From Sphingomonadales bacterium (lineage in GTDB: Bacteria; Pseudomonadota; Alphaproteobacteria; Sphingomonadales; Sphingomonadaceae): a stretch of 64,000 nt of DNA. Each line of letters opens with the position of its first letter. Positions within the stretch are counted from its first letter, which is position 1. Both the position numbers and the translations under genes were made by a program. Below, one piece after another: positions 1 to 7,648 of this stretch. The notes beneath the pieces were generated by a model. That model was not told the DNA's origin, made no database searches, and saw nothing but the letters and a program-made list of their open reading frames with translations. The stretch covers positions 1 through 64,000 of the forward strand of contig JAGWMZ010000005.1 in the NCBI GenBank assembly GCA_028871475.1, written 5' to 3'.

Positions 1-143
1 GCGAGGCCAGCGGCGTCGTCGGCGGCCGAGTTGATGCGCTTGCCGGTCGACAGGCGGGTCATCGCCTGGCTGGTCATGTCCGAAGCAGAGTTCGAAGCGT
101 TGGCGGCCATGAGGGCGTTGATGTTGGTGTTGATGACAGTCAT
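1..143 (-). CDS. fliC: Flagellin, N-terminal part (gene continues off the left edge)
   Basis: This is the main structural subunit of the flagellar filament, secreted through the flagellar export apparatus. Reading leftward from the ATG at 143-141, the first 47 codons give MTVINTNINALMAAN, then a stretch ending TRLSTGKRINSAADDAAGLA. This is the conserved D0/D1 N-terminal helix of flagellins, with the INTN start, the RLSTGKRINSA core and the DDAAGLA motif. A GGGAG ribosome site lies about 8 bases upstream of the start. The rest of the protein is outside the window. The gene is divergent from the flagellar operon that starts at 617. Confidence 0.93.
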   Translation of the reverse strand, partial: MTVINTNINALMAANASNSASDMTSQAMTRLSTGKRINSAADDAAGL

Positions 144-371
144 GGTGAAACTCCCGTTCCAGATCCCGAATTCTGGTCAGCCCACCGGCCCATCCGGTTC
201 GGCTTCCTCCCCCTAGAGCGACGCCGCAGAACGATTTTTAAGAGGGGGCGATCGTCTTTTCCTGAACGGGTGCCAGGGGGCCCCTCACGCGTGGGGGTGA
301 TTCTCTCCCGACCATTTAAGATCGTTAACACATTGCCGATTCTTGCCGGGCTATTAACCTTCCTGGGGCGC

Positions 372-385
372 GCAACATCCCGGCC
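372..385 (-). promoter_or_regulatory. Candidate sigma-54 promoter for flagellin
   Basis: On the minus strand GGCC is followed, at GG-N10-GC spacing, by TTGC. This matches the -12 element and the GGC part of the -24 element of a sigma-54 promoter. A second candidate with the same TTGC and a poorer -24 element lies at 393-406. The neighbouring gene codes for a sigma-54 activator, which makes the assignment reasonable. The leader would be about 220 bases, and GG-N10-GC matches are common by chance in GC-rich DNA. Confidence 0.3.
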
Positions 386-414
386 GGGGGCGGCAACACC
401 CTCACCTACACGCT

Positions 415-436
415 AAACGGCAGGATTCTGCCGTTT
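415..436. repeat. 9-bp inverted repeat in the flagellar control region
   Basis: AAACGGCAG at 415-423 and CTGCCGTTT at 428-436 are a perfect inverted repeat with a 4-base loop (GATT). No gene ends nearby on the plus strand. It could be an operator for the flagellar activator, a hairpin in a leader RNA, or a terminator for incoming minus-strand transcription. The role is unknown. Confidence 0.45.
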
Positions 437-616
437 TATAGGGGGTGAAGAAAAATTATAATCGTTTTTTTTCAGCATATTACAATTCTCATTGCCGGAT
501 TCTCGGCGAAAAATTGCAAAATCCGTAGTTTTACGAGGACTTAATTTTCCGGGTCCTTGGCCGCTGGCAGGTCATAAAGCTCCTACCGCGATGGTTAATA
601 GGGGGCATTCCGGATC

Positions 617-1957
617 ATGGACGCAATTGAGTTCTCCACCGACACCGCAAGGGTGCACGCGCCGCTGGTTCAGCGCGCGGCGGCCATCATCGCGGCGGTC
701 GGCCGCAGCGAGACGCTGTGGCTCGCCGATGTGGCGGACAAGAGCCTGCCGCCCCGCCCCGGTCAGAACCGCATCCTGCTGGAACGCAGTGGCCAGAACG
801 CCATCGTGGCGCATGACACGGCGCGCGGCGATCGCCACTTTGCCCTGTCCTATGCCGACCCCACGAGCGATGCCGCCCTCGCCGCTCTGATCGCCTGCGC
901 CACCCGCCCCGGCGCACCGATCGCGGCCGACCCGGAAAGCCTCTCGGTACTCTCGCTCGCCGAACGCCTCGCCGCCAGCGACATTCCCGTGCTGATCGGT
1001 GGCCCCACCGGCACCGGCAAGGAAGTGCTGAGCCGTTTCATTCACGACCGCAGCCCCCGCGCCAAGGGCCCCTTCGTGGCCGTGAACTGCGCCGCCATGC
1101 CCGAGGCGATGCTGGAAGCGCTGCTCTTCGGCCACACCAAGGGCGCTTTCACCGGCGCCACGCAGGCCCATGAAGGGTTCTTCCGCGCGGCCCATGGCGG
1201 CACGCTCCTGCTCGATGAAATCGCCGAAATGCCGCTGAGCCTGCAGGCCAAGCTGCTGCGCACGCTGCAGGAAGGCGAAGTGGTGCCCATCGGCTCGACC
1301 CAGCCGATCAAGATCGACGTGCGCATCATCGCTGCCGCCAACCGCGACCTGCCCACCGAAGTGGCCGAGGGCCGGTTCCGCGCCGATCTGTTCTACCGCC
1401 TCAACGTCTTTCCCCTGGGCCTGCGCCCGCTGCGCGACCGCGTGGACGATATCGCCCCGCTCGCTTTTGCGCTCATGCTGCGCCACAGCCCGAAGGGCCG
1501 CCCGCTGGCGTGGATTTCCGATGCCGCCCTGGCCATGCTGCGCCTGCACGGCTGGCCCGGCAATGTACGGGAACTGGAAAACGTCATCCGCCGCGCCCTG
1601 CTGCTGGCTGACAACGGACGTGACCCGCGCCCCGAGATCCGCCCTGAGCACATCCACTTTGACAGCCCCGCCCGCCTTGTAAACGCAGCAACCCCGGTTT
1701 CGGTTCCCGCCCCGGTTATCATCGAGGATGCGACATCGGAGCAGGATGCGCAAAGCGCCCAGCGCGCGCGCCGTCTGGCCAATATCGTGCAGATTTCCGA
1801 AGCCAAGGCGATCATGGAAACACTGGCCGCCTGCAACGGCAGCCGCGTGGCCGCCGCCAAGGCGCTGGGCATTTCCGAACGCACGCTGCGCTATCGCCTC
1901 GCCTCCTTCCGTGACGCCGGCCTGACCGCCGCCGCCCAGGCCGGAGGCCGCCGGTGA
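617..1957 (+). CDS. flbD: Sigma-54-dependent flagellar transcription activator (FlbD/FleQ-like, no receiver)
   Basis: This bacterial enhancer-binding protein (446 aa) remodels sigma-54 RNA polymerase using ATP. It probably drives the class II/III flagellar genes around it. An AAA+ domain covers about residues 105-330. It has Walker A GGPTGTGKE (128-136), the sigma-54 contact loop GAFTGA (176-181) and Walker B GTLLLDE (195-201). A Fis-type helix-turn-helix sits near the C-terminus (SRVAAAKALGISERTLRYRL). Residues 1-105 do not show the DD...D...K pattern of a receiver, so activity is unlikely to be set by ordinary phosphotransfer. The stop overlaps the fliE start, which suggests translational coupling. 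The family is certain. The symbol flbD rests on context and could equally be a FleQ/FlgR-type name. Confidence 0.88.
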   Translation: MDAIEFSTDTARVHAPLVQRAAAIIAAVGRSETLWLADVADKSLPPRPGQNRILLERSGQNAIVAHDTARGDRHFALSYADPTSDAALAALIACATRPGAPIAADPESLSVLSLAERLAASDIPVLIGGPTGTGKEVLSRFIHDRSPRAKGPFVAVNCAAMPEAMLEALLFGHTKGAFTGATQAHEGFFRAAHGGTLLLDEIAEMPLSLQAKLLRTLQEGEVVPIGSTQPIKIDVRIIAAANRDLPTEVAEGRFRADLFYRLNVFPLGLRPLRDRVDDIAPLAFALMLRHSPKGRPLAWISDAALAMLRLHGWPGNVRELENVIRRALLLADNGRDPRPEIRPEHIHFDSPARLVNAATPVSVPAPVIIEDATSEQDAQSAQRARRLANIVQISEAKAIMETLAACNGSRVAAAKALGISERTLRYRLASFRDAGLTAAAQAGGRR

Positions 1958-2331
1958 GCAGCATCAATTCCATCAGTGGCAATTACACAGGTGCCGGCGG
2001 CGTCGCCGAGATCATGGCCATGCGCCAGCAGATCATTCAGCGCTCGCAACTGCTGCAACAGGTTCATGCCACGGCCGCCACGTCGCAGACCGCCGGTTCA
2101 ACCAATGTCGCGGGCAATTTCACCCAGGCGCTGACCAATGCGCTGAGCGGCGTGAACAACACCCAGATCAAGGCCGAAACGCTCTCCTCCGATTATGAGC
2201 AGGGCAAGACGCAGGATGTGGCCAAGGTGATGCTGGCCCGTCAGGAAGCGCAGGTTGGCTTTGAAGCCACCTTGCAGGTTCGCAACAAGCTGATGTCCGC
2301 CTATCAGGACATCATGAAGCTGGGGGTGTAA
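1954..2331 (+). CDS. fliE: Flagellar hook-basal body complex protein FliE
   Basis: FliE links the MS ring to the proximal rod in the periplasm and is among the first substrates exported. The protein is 125 aa, slightly longer than usual, with a low-complexity N-terminal third. The C-terminal half has the family pattern: FTQALTNALSGVNNTQIKAETLSSDYEQG, then VAKVMLARQEAQVGFEATLQVRNKLMSAYQDIMKLGV. The start is a GTG whose last bases overlap the stop of the upstream activator gene. A GGAGG site about 7 bases upstream supports it. fliF begins 4 bases after the stop. Confidence 0.93.
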   Translation: MSSINSISGNYTGAGGVAEIMAMRQQIIQRSQLLQQVHATAATSQTAGSTNVAGNFTQALTNALSGVNNTQIKAETLSSDYEQGKTQDVAKVMLARQEAQVGFEATLQVRNKLMSAYQDIMKLGV

Positions 2332-2335
2332 TTGA

Positions 2336-4108
2336 ATGGCTGACGCTGCAACAGCGCCGGGCATGGCGCTCGCCACCACACAGGGCGCACCGCGCTCCAC
2401 CTCGATCCTCACGCCGCTCACCGATCCCGATGGTGGCACGCCGATGCAGCGCACCATGAGCTTCCTCAAGCAGCAGGGCGTGCGCAGCGCCCTGCCGTGG
2501 TTTGCCGGCGTGGCGGTGCTGGGCGGGGCGGCTCTCGCCTATTCCTCGCTGGCCCCCGCGCCCCAGCGCGTGCTCTACACCCAGCTGGATGATGCCGAGC
2601 GCGCCGGTGTCGTCTCCGCGCTCGACAAGGGCAACATCCATTATCGCATCGACAGCAACACCGGCGCGCTGACGGTGGATGAGGGCGACCTCTACAAGGC
2701 CCGCATGCTGGTGGCGCAAAATGGCGCGCTGGCCATCCCCGACACGGCCAATGACAGCCTCGACAAGCTGCCGATGGGCGCCTCGCGCGCGCTGGAAGGC
2801 GAACGGCTGCGCGCCGCGCGCGAACATGAACTCATGCTCTCGATCAAGGAGATCGATGGCGTGCAGGCCGTGCGCGTCCATCTGGCCGAAGGCGAGAAGT
2901 CTGTCTTCGTGCGCGACCAGATCGCCCCTTCGGCCAGCGTCATGCTGCGCCTGGCCGATGGCCGCCAGCTGTCCGACAATCAGGTTGCCGCCATCGTCAA
3001 TCTCGTCGCCGGTTCGGTACCGGGCCTGACGCCTGACGCGGTGAAGGTGGTGGACCAGCGCGGCCAGTTGCTGACTCAGAAGAACAGCAGCGACAACGAC
3101 CGCCTCGAACTGCAGGCCCGTATGGAGGAAAAGTTGCGCGGGCAGGTGTCCTCGCTGCTCACCCCCATGCTGGGCGATGGCAATTTCACCAGCGAAATCG
3201 CGGTCGACCTCGATATGGATCAGGTCACCTCGGCGCGCGAGACCTATGACAAGCAGGGCGCCGTGCGCGCCGAAACCAGTCAGGTCAGCCAGCAGGGCGG
3301 CGCCAGCCAGCCAGCCGTGGGCATTCCCGGCACACTGTCGAACACGCCCCCGCCCGTGACGCAGGCCACGCCCGGCGCGCCCACCGGCACGCCTGGTGCC
3401 ACCGCCCCCGGCGCCACACCCAGCGGTGCGCCCTCATCCGCCCCCGCCGGCAACAGCGAGACCTCGGACAGCAAGACCTATGAGCTGGGCCGCGAGGTCG
3501 CGGTTTCCAACCAGGGGCCGGGCAAGATCAAGCGCATCTCGGTTGCCGTGGCGCTGTCCTCCGGCGCCATGGCCAAGGCCAAGCAGGCCGATATCGACCA
3601 GATCAAGCAGCTGGTTTCCGCCGCCGTGGGCGCCGACCCGGCGCGCGGCGATCAGGTCGCCGTGGTGGTGCGCAGTTTCGAGACGCCCACCGCCGCCAAG
3701 ATCCCCTTCTATGAAACGCCCTGGTTCGCCACCGCCCTGCATTATGGCATGGCGCTGGTCGGGCTGCTCATGGTGCTGCTGCTGGCGGTGCGCCCGCTGA
3801 TTTCGGCGCTCAAGGGCAACAAGGCTGCACAAAACGAGGCCAAAGCCGCCGCCGAGGCCGCCGCCGCGCAGATCGCCGCCGAACCGGCAGTGCCGGCAGA
3901 AGGTCTGGCCGGCTCCTCCTTCACCCAGCTTTCCACCACCGCCTCGCTTGCCGCCCTGCTGCCCGAAGGCCAGCACAACCTCGACGCCGAGGCGCTTGGC
4001 CGGCAGGTTGGCCGGGCACAGCAGCTTGTCACGCAAAAGCCCGACAATGCGGTGATCGCCCTTCGCCAGATGCTGCAACAACCCGTTGAGGAAGAGAACG
4101 CCCGATGA
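2336..4108 (+). CDS. fliF: Flagellar MS-ring protein FliF
   Basis: FliF (590 aa) forms the inner-membrane MS ring, the platform for the export gate and the C-ring. A first membrane segment lies at about residues 52-74 and a second at about 463-485, with the large periplasmic ring-building domains between them. A Pro/Gly/Ala/Thr-rich linker at about 325-375 is probably disordered. The cytoplasmic tail ends in AVIALRQMLQQ, the usual FliG-binding end. A GGGGG site precedes the ATG. The gene overlaps fliG by 4 bases (ATGA). Confidence 0.96.
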   Translation: MADAATAPGMALATTQGAPRSTSILTPLTDPDGGTPMQRTMSFLKQQGVRSALPWFAGVAVLGGAALAYSSLAPAPQRVLYTQLDDAERAGVVSALDKGNIHYRIDSNTGALTVDEGDLYKARMLVAQNGALAIPDTANDSLDKLPMGASRALEGERLRAAREHELMLSIKEIDGVQAVRVHLAEGEKSVFVRDQIAPSASVMLRLADGRQLSDNQVAAIVNLVAGSVPGLTPDAVKVVDQRGQLLTQKNSSDNDRLELQARMEEKLRGQVSSLLTPMLGDGNFTSEIAVDLDMDQVTSARETYDKQGAVRAETSQVSQQGGASQPAVGIPGTLSNTPPPVTQATPGAPTGTPGATAPGATPSGAPSSAPAGNSETSDSKTYELGREVAVSNQGPGKIKRISVAVALSSGAMAKAKQADIDQIKQLVSAAVGADPARGDQVAVVVRSFETPTAAKIPFYETPWFATALHYGMALVGLLMVLLLAVRPLISALKGNKAAQNEAKAAAEAAAAQIAAEPAVPAEGLAGSSFTQLSTTASLAALLPEGQHNLDAEALGRQVGRAQQLVTQKPDNAVIALRQMLQQPVEEENAR

Positions 4109-5145
4109 GCGCCGCAGACACCATGGATGCGCCCAAAACCGAGGACATCACGCTCACCGACGCGGAATGCGCCGCCGTTCTGGTGATGTTGCTGGGCGAT
4201 GATCAGGCCAGCGGCCTGTTGTCTCAGCTCAACCCGCAGGAACTCAAGCTGCTGGGCGAGAAGATGGTGGCGCTGGGCGACATCAGTCCCGAGGCAATCA
4301 TGCGCTCGGTCGAGGGCTTTCTGGCCAAGACCGAGAAGCTGGGCATTGATGCCCATGACCGTACCCAGCGCGTGCATCAGCTGATGACGCGCGCCGTGGG
4401 CGAGGTGAAGGCCGACAATCTGATGCAGCGCATCCTGCCCGATGCGCCGCCCGCTTCCAGCCTCGAAATCGCGCGCTGGCTCAATGCCTCCTCGATCATT
4501 CCGCTGGTGAAGGGCGAGCATCCCCAGGCCATTGCCGTGCTGCTGGTGCAGCTCGAACCCGATGTTGCAGCGCAAGTGCTCCATTCGCTGCCCAATGACC
4601 AGCAGACCCAGGTGGTGCACCGCGTGGCCACCATGGGCCCGGTCGATCCGGTGGCGATCAGCATGCTGGAAGAGCTGCTCAACCATCGCATCGCGCAGCA
4701 TCACGGCAAGGCCGCGCTGTCGATGGGCGGCGCGCGCAATGCGGCCGACATCATCAACAATTCCGGCAAGATGGTGGAAAAACGGGTCATGCCCGAGATC
4801 ACCAAGATGGACAAGAATCTGGCCCGGGCGATCGAGAACGAGATGTTCAAGTTCGAGCATCTCTTCGTTCTCAATGCCAAGGACATGGGCTCGCTGCTGC
4901 GCGAGGTGGAAAGCGATGTGCTCATCAACGCGCTCAAGGGCATCCCGGAAGAGCAGCGCGATGTCTTCTTCGCCGCCATGTCGAGCCGCGCCGCCGATGG
5001 TGTGCGCGACGAAATCGCCGATCGTGGCCGCCTCAAGATGTCGGAATGCCTGGAAGCGCAGAAAGTGATCGTCGCCGCCGCCCGCCGTCTGGCCGCCGAG
5101 GGCACGATTGTCTTCGGCTCCTCGGGCGATGACGATTATGTCTGA
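4105..5145 (+). CDS. fliG: Flagellar motor switch protein FliG
   Basis: FliG (346 aa) is the C-ring protein that contacts FliF and the stator and produces torque. The middle domain has the EHPQAIAVLLVQLEP motif (EHPQ) used to bind FliM. The C-terminal torque helix region is MFKFEHLFVLNAKDMGSLLREVE, followed by LINALKGIPEEQRDVFFAAMS. Length and domain order are normal. The start overlaps the fliF stop, and fliH starts before the FliG stop, so this set is tightly coupled. Confidence 0.96.
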   Translation: MSAADTMDAPKTEDITLTDAECAAVLVMLLGDDQASGLLSQLNPQELKLLGEKMVALGDISPEAIMRSVEGFLAKTEKLGIDAHDRTQRVHQLMTRAVGEVKADNLMQRILPDAPPASSLEIARWLNASSIIPLVKGEHPQAIAVLLVQLEPDVAAQVLHSLPNDQQTQVVHRVATMGPVDPVAISMLEELLNHRIAQHHGKAALSMGGARNAADIINNSGKMVEKRVMPEITKMDKNLARAIENEMFKFEHLFVLNAKDMGSLLREVESDVLINALKGIPEEQRDVFFAAMSSRAADGVRDEIADRGRLKMSECLEAQKVIVAAARRLAAEGTIVFGSSGDDDYV

Positions 5146-5839
5146 TGTCGCGCGGGCCGATGTGGCCGCCTATTCCAACCGCAAGAGTGCCTTTTCCCGC
5201 GACAGCCGCTACGATGCGCGCGAAGGCGCGGCGCCGGTTCAAAGCGGAGCGCTGTCCTTCGCCTCTTTCAACGCGCCGCCACCCCCACCCGCGCAGGCGG
5301 CTGAAACCGCCCCGATCGCGCCGCCGCCACGCGCGCCCGATCTGGTGGAGGAAGCCCGCGCGCAAGGTTACGCGCGAGGCCATGCCGATGGCCGCGCCGA
5401 GGCCGAGCATGAAGCGCTGGAGCGCGACGCCATCCGCGCCCGTTTCGCCTTCGGTTTTGAACGCATCAATGCCCAATCGGCCGAACAACTGCGCCAGCGC
5501 CTGATGGCCACTGTCGTCGCGCTCTGCGAAGCCACGCTGGCGCCCATGGCACTCGACAAGGAAGCGTTGGCCCGCCGCGTGACGCGCGCCGTGGCCATGT
5601 TCGCCCGCGCCGACGACGAACGCGTGATCCGCCTCAACCCACAGGATATGGACGCGGTCAAGGATCTGCTCCCCGCCGACTGGACCTTTGTTCCCGATGA
5701 CAAGCTGGAGCCGGGCGCGCTGCGCGTGGAAACCAGCAGCCGGGGCATCGACGGCGGCGGCGTCGAGGATGGTCCGCTTCAATGGCGCCAGGCCATTGCC
5801 GAAGCGCTCGACCTTGGCGCGGCAGACGAGGAATGCTGA
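5138..5839 (+). CDS. fliH: Flagellar assembly protein FliH
   Basis: FliH holds the FliI ATPase in check and docks it at the export gate. The protein is 233 aa from the chosen ATG at 5138, which overlaps the fliG stop; an in-frame ATG at 5129 is possible. The N-terminus is Pro/Ala-rich. A central helical stretch with many Arg, Ala and Glu (ARAQGYARGHADGRAEAEHEA) resembles the GxxxG-like helix repeat of FliH. The C-terminal half (ALCEATLAPMALDKEALARRVTRAV, then DDKLEPGALRVET) matches the FliH/YscL fold. The gene overlaps fliI by 7 bases. Confidence 0.88.
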   Translation: MSDVARADVAAYSNRKSAFSRDSRYDAREGAAPVQSGALSFASFNAPPPPPAQAAETAPIAPPPRAPDLVEEARAQGYARGHADGRAEAEHEALERDAIRARFAFGFERINAQSAEQLRQRLMATVVALCEATLAPMALDKEALARRVTRAVAMFARADDERVIRLNPQDMDAVKDLLPADWTFVPDDKLEPGALRVETSSRGIDGGGVEDGPLQWRQAIAEALDLGAADEEC

Positions 5840-7155
5840 AACTGTTCGACTCGCTGCTGGCCGATGCCGTCCGCAGTCCCATCGACCTGACCCCGCGCCG
5901 TTATGGCACGGTGGCGGCCTGCGATGGCGGCCTGCTCGAAGTGTCGGGCCTGTCGGTGCCGGTGGGCGCGCTGTGCCGTGTCTCGCATGGCAATGGACGT
6001 TCGCTGCTGGCCGAGGTGATCGGCTTTCGCAATGGCCGCACCATGGCGATGCTGCTGGGCGACACGGTGATGCTGCGCCCGGGTTCGCGCGTGCGGCCCG
6101 AAGGCCAGCCGGGCATGTTGCCGGTGGGCGAGGCCTTTCTGGGCCGCGCGGTGGATGGCGAAGGCCGCCCCATCGACGGCCTTGGCCCGCTGCATCCGCG
6201 CGATGTCTGGCCGGCGGGCGGCGTGCGCGCCGGCGCGCTTGATCGGTCTCCCGTGCGCAAGCCATTTGATACCGGCGTGCGCGCGCTCAATGCCATCACC
6301 ACCTTTGGCGTGGGCCAGCGTATCGGCATCATGGCCGGCTCGGGCGTGGGCAAATCGGTCCTGCTTGACATGATCGCCCATGGCGCCAGCGCCGAAATCA
6401 TCATCGTCGGCCTGATCGGCGAACGCGCCCGCGAAGTCTCCGATTTCGTCGAGCGGCACATGAACGGCACCAAACGCGCGCAAACCGCCGTCATCGCGGT
6501 GCCCGCCGACCATGCGCCCAACCTGCGCATTCGCGGCGCCATGCTGGCCACCTCCATGGCCGAATATTTCCGCGCGCAAGGCAAGCGTGTGCTGCTCATC
6601 ATGGATTCGCTGACCCGCGTGGCCCATGCAGGGCGCGAGATCGGCCTGCTGCTGGGCGAACCGGGCGCGGCGCGCGGCTATCCGCCATCGGCACTGGCGA
6701 CGATCACCAAGCTGGTCGAACGCGCAGGCAATTCAGCACAAAGCGGCGGCTCGATCACCGGCATCTACACGGTTCTGGCTGATGGCGATTCGCAGGATGA
6801 CCCGGTGGTCGACACGGCACGCTCCATTCTCGATGGCCATATCGTGCTCAGCCGCGATCTGGCGCAGCGCGGGCAATATCCGGCAGTGGACATCGCCGCC
6901 TCGCTCTCGCGCGTGATGACCGACATCACCGCCAAGGACCATCAGCAAGCCGCCCGCGCCTTCCGCGCCCTGGTCGCCGCCTATGAAGCCAACCGTGATC
7001 TGGTGCTGATGGGCGCCTATCGCAGCGGCGCCGATCCTCAGCTTGACCGCGCCATTGCCATGCATCCGCGCCTTGTCGAATTTCTGGCGCAGGAAGGCGG
7101 CCATATCGTGCCTCTGGCCGACAGCGTGGCCCAGCTCCGCGCCTTGATGGGCTGA
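5833..7155 (+). CDS. fliI: Flagellum-specific export ATP synthase FliI
   Basis: FliI is the ring ATPase of the flagellar type III export apparatus and is related to the F1 beta subunit. The protein is 440 aa from ATG 5833, just before the fliH stop; this matches the usual family length. It has Walker A AGSGVGKS, Walker B VLLIMDSLTR, the PGAARGYPPS export-ATPase loop, and the SGGSITGIYTVLADGDSQDDPV segment typical of FliI/YscN. It is followed closely by fliJ. Confidence 0.95.
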   Translation: MLKLFDSLLADAVRSPIDLTPRRYGTVAACDGGLLEVSGLSVPVGALCRVSHGNGRSLLAEVIGFRNGRTMAMLLGDTVMLRPGSRVRPEGQPGMLPVGEAFLGRAVDGEGRPIDGLGPLHPRDVWPAGGVRAGALDRSPVRKPFDTGVRALNAITTFGVGQRIGIMAGSGVGKSVLLDMIAHGASAEIIIVGLIGERAREVSDFVERHMNGTKRAQTAVIAVPADHAPNLRIRGAMLATSMAEYFRAQGKRVLLIMDSLTRVAHAGREIGLLLGEPGAARGYPPSALATITKLVERAGNSAQSGGSITGIYTVLADGDSQDDPVVDTARSILDGHIVLSRDLAQRGQYPAVDIAASLSRVMTDITAKDHQQAARAFRALVAAYEANRDLVLMGAYRSGADPQLDRAIAMHPRLVEFLAQEGGHIVPLADSVAQLRALMG

Positions 7156-7159
7156 GGCG

Positions 7160-7621
7160 GTGAAGGCAGAACGCGACAAGCTGAAGCGGCTGCAAAGGCT
7201 GGAAAAGCTGCGCGGCATCGCCAAGCAGGCCGCCGCCACCGAGGCCGCGCGCGCGGAAAGCACGCTGGCCCAGCTCACCATGCTGGTCGAGCGTACCCGC
7301 GCGCTGCGCAACGACTATGCCGCGCGCACCGACATGACCGATGGCGCGGAAGTGTCGCGCATGGTCCGCTTCGTGGCTGGCCTGCAAGGCATTGCCGAGA
7401 CCACCGCCGCCGATATGAGGCGCGCCGAACATCTGGCCGACCGGCGTCAGAGCGAACTTGCGGCAGCCGAACGACGTCGCGCCGCCGTCGAGGAACGCGC
7501 CGTCGAGCAAGCCCGCGCCATGGCCGCAAAGGCCCAATATTCAGCCTTTTCCGCCCAGAGCTTTGCGCCATCCGGCGGGCTTTCCGGGTCGCGCGGAAAA
7601 ACTGGCACGGAACCTGCTTAA
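7160..7621 (+). CDS. fliJ: Flagellar export protein FliJ
   Basis: FliJ (153 aa) is the small coiled-coil stalk of the export ATPase and helps recycle chaperones. The sequence is almost entirely helical and charged, with heptad-like Leu/Ala spacing from residue 1 to about 125 and a Ser/Gly tail. The start is GTG at 7160, 4 bases after the fliI stop. Sequence identity to known FliJ cannot be judged by eye, because the family is defined mostly by size, coiled coil and position. The position between fliI and fliK is decisive. Confidence 0.82.
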   Translation: MKAERDKLKRLQRLEKLRGIAKQAAATEAARAESTLAQLTMLVERTRALRNDYAARTDMTDGAEVSRMVRFVAGLQGIAETTAADMRRAEHLADRRQSELAAAERRRAAVEERAVEQARAMAAKAQYSAFSAQSFAPSGGLSGSRGKTGTEPA

Positions 7622-7648
7622 CATCTGGGCAGCACTGTCGAGGAGTTC

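Larger units (their letters stand above)
144..616. other. Divergent control region between flagellin and the flagellar operon
   Basis: This 473-base stretch has no convincing gene. It must hold the promoters of flagellin (leftward) and of the sigma-54 activator (rightward). On the minus strand two overlapping GG-N10-GC patterns, each ending in TTGC, occur at 372-385 and 393-406. They fit the -24/-12 spacing of sigma-54 promoters for flagellin, but the -24 boxes are weak. A perfect 9-bp inverted repeat lies at 415-436. The block at about 440-520 is AT-rich. No start site can be fixed from sequence alone. Confidence 0.5.

Noticed and set aside
491..520. Plus-strand TTGC elements before the sigma-54 activator as a sigma-54 promoter
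   Set aside because: The nearest GG dinucleotides are 9 bases, not 10, from the GC, so the required -24/-12 spacing is broken.
572..1753. Minus-strand open frame of 393 codons opposite the sigma-54 activator
   Set aside because: The plus-strand protein carries intact AAA+ motifs. The antisense product is Gly/Gln/His/Ala-rich and unstructured.
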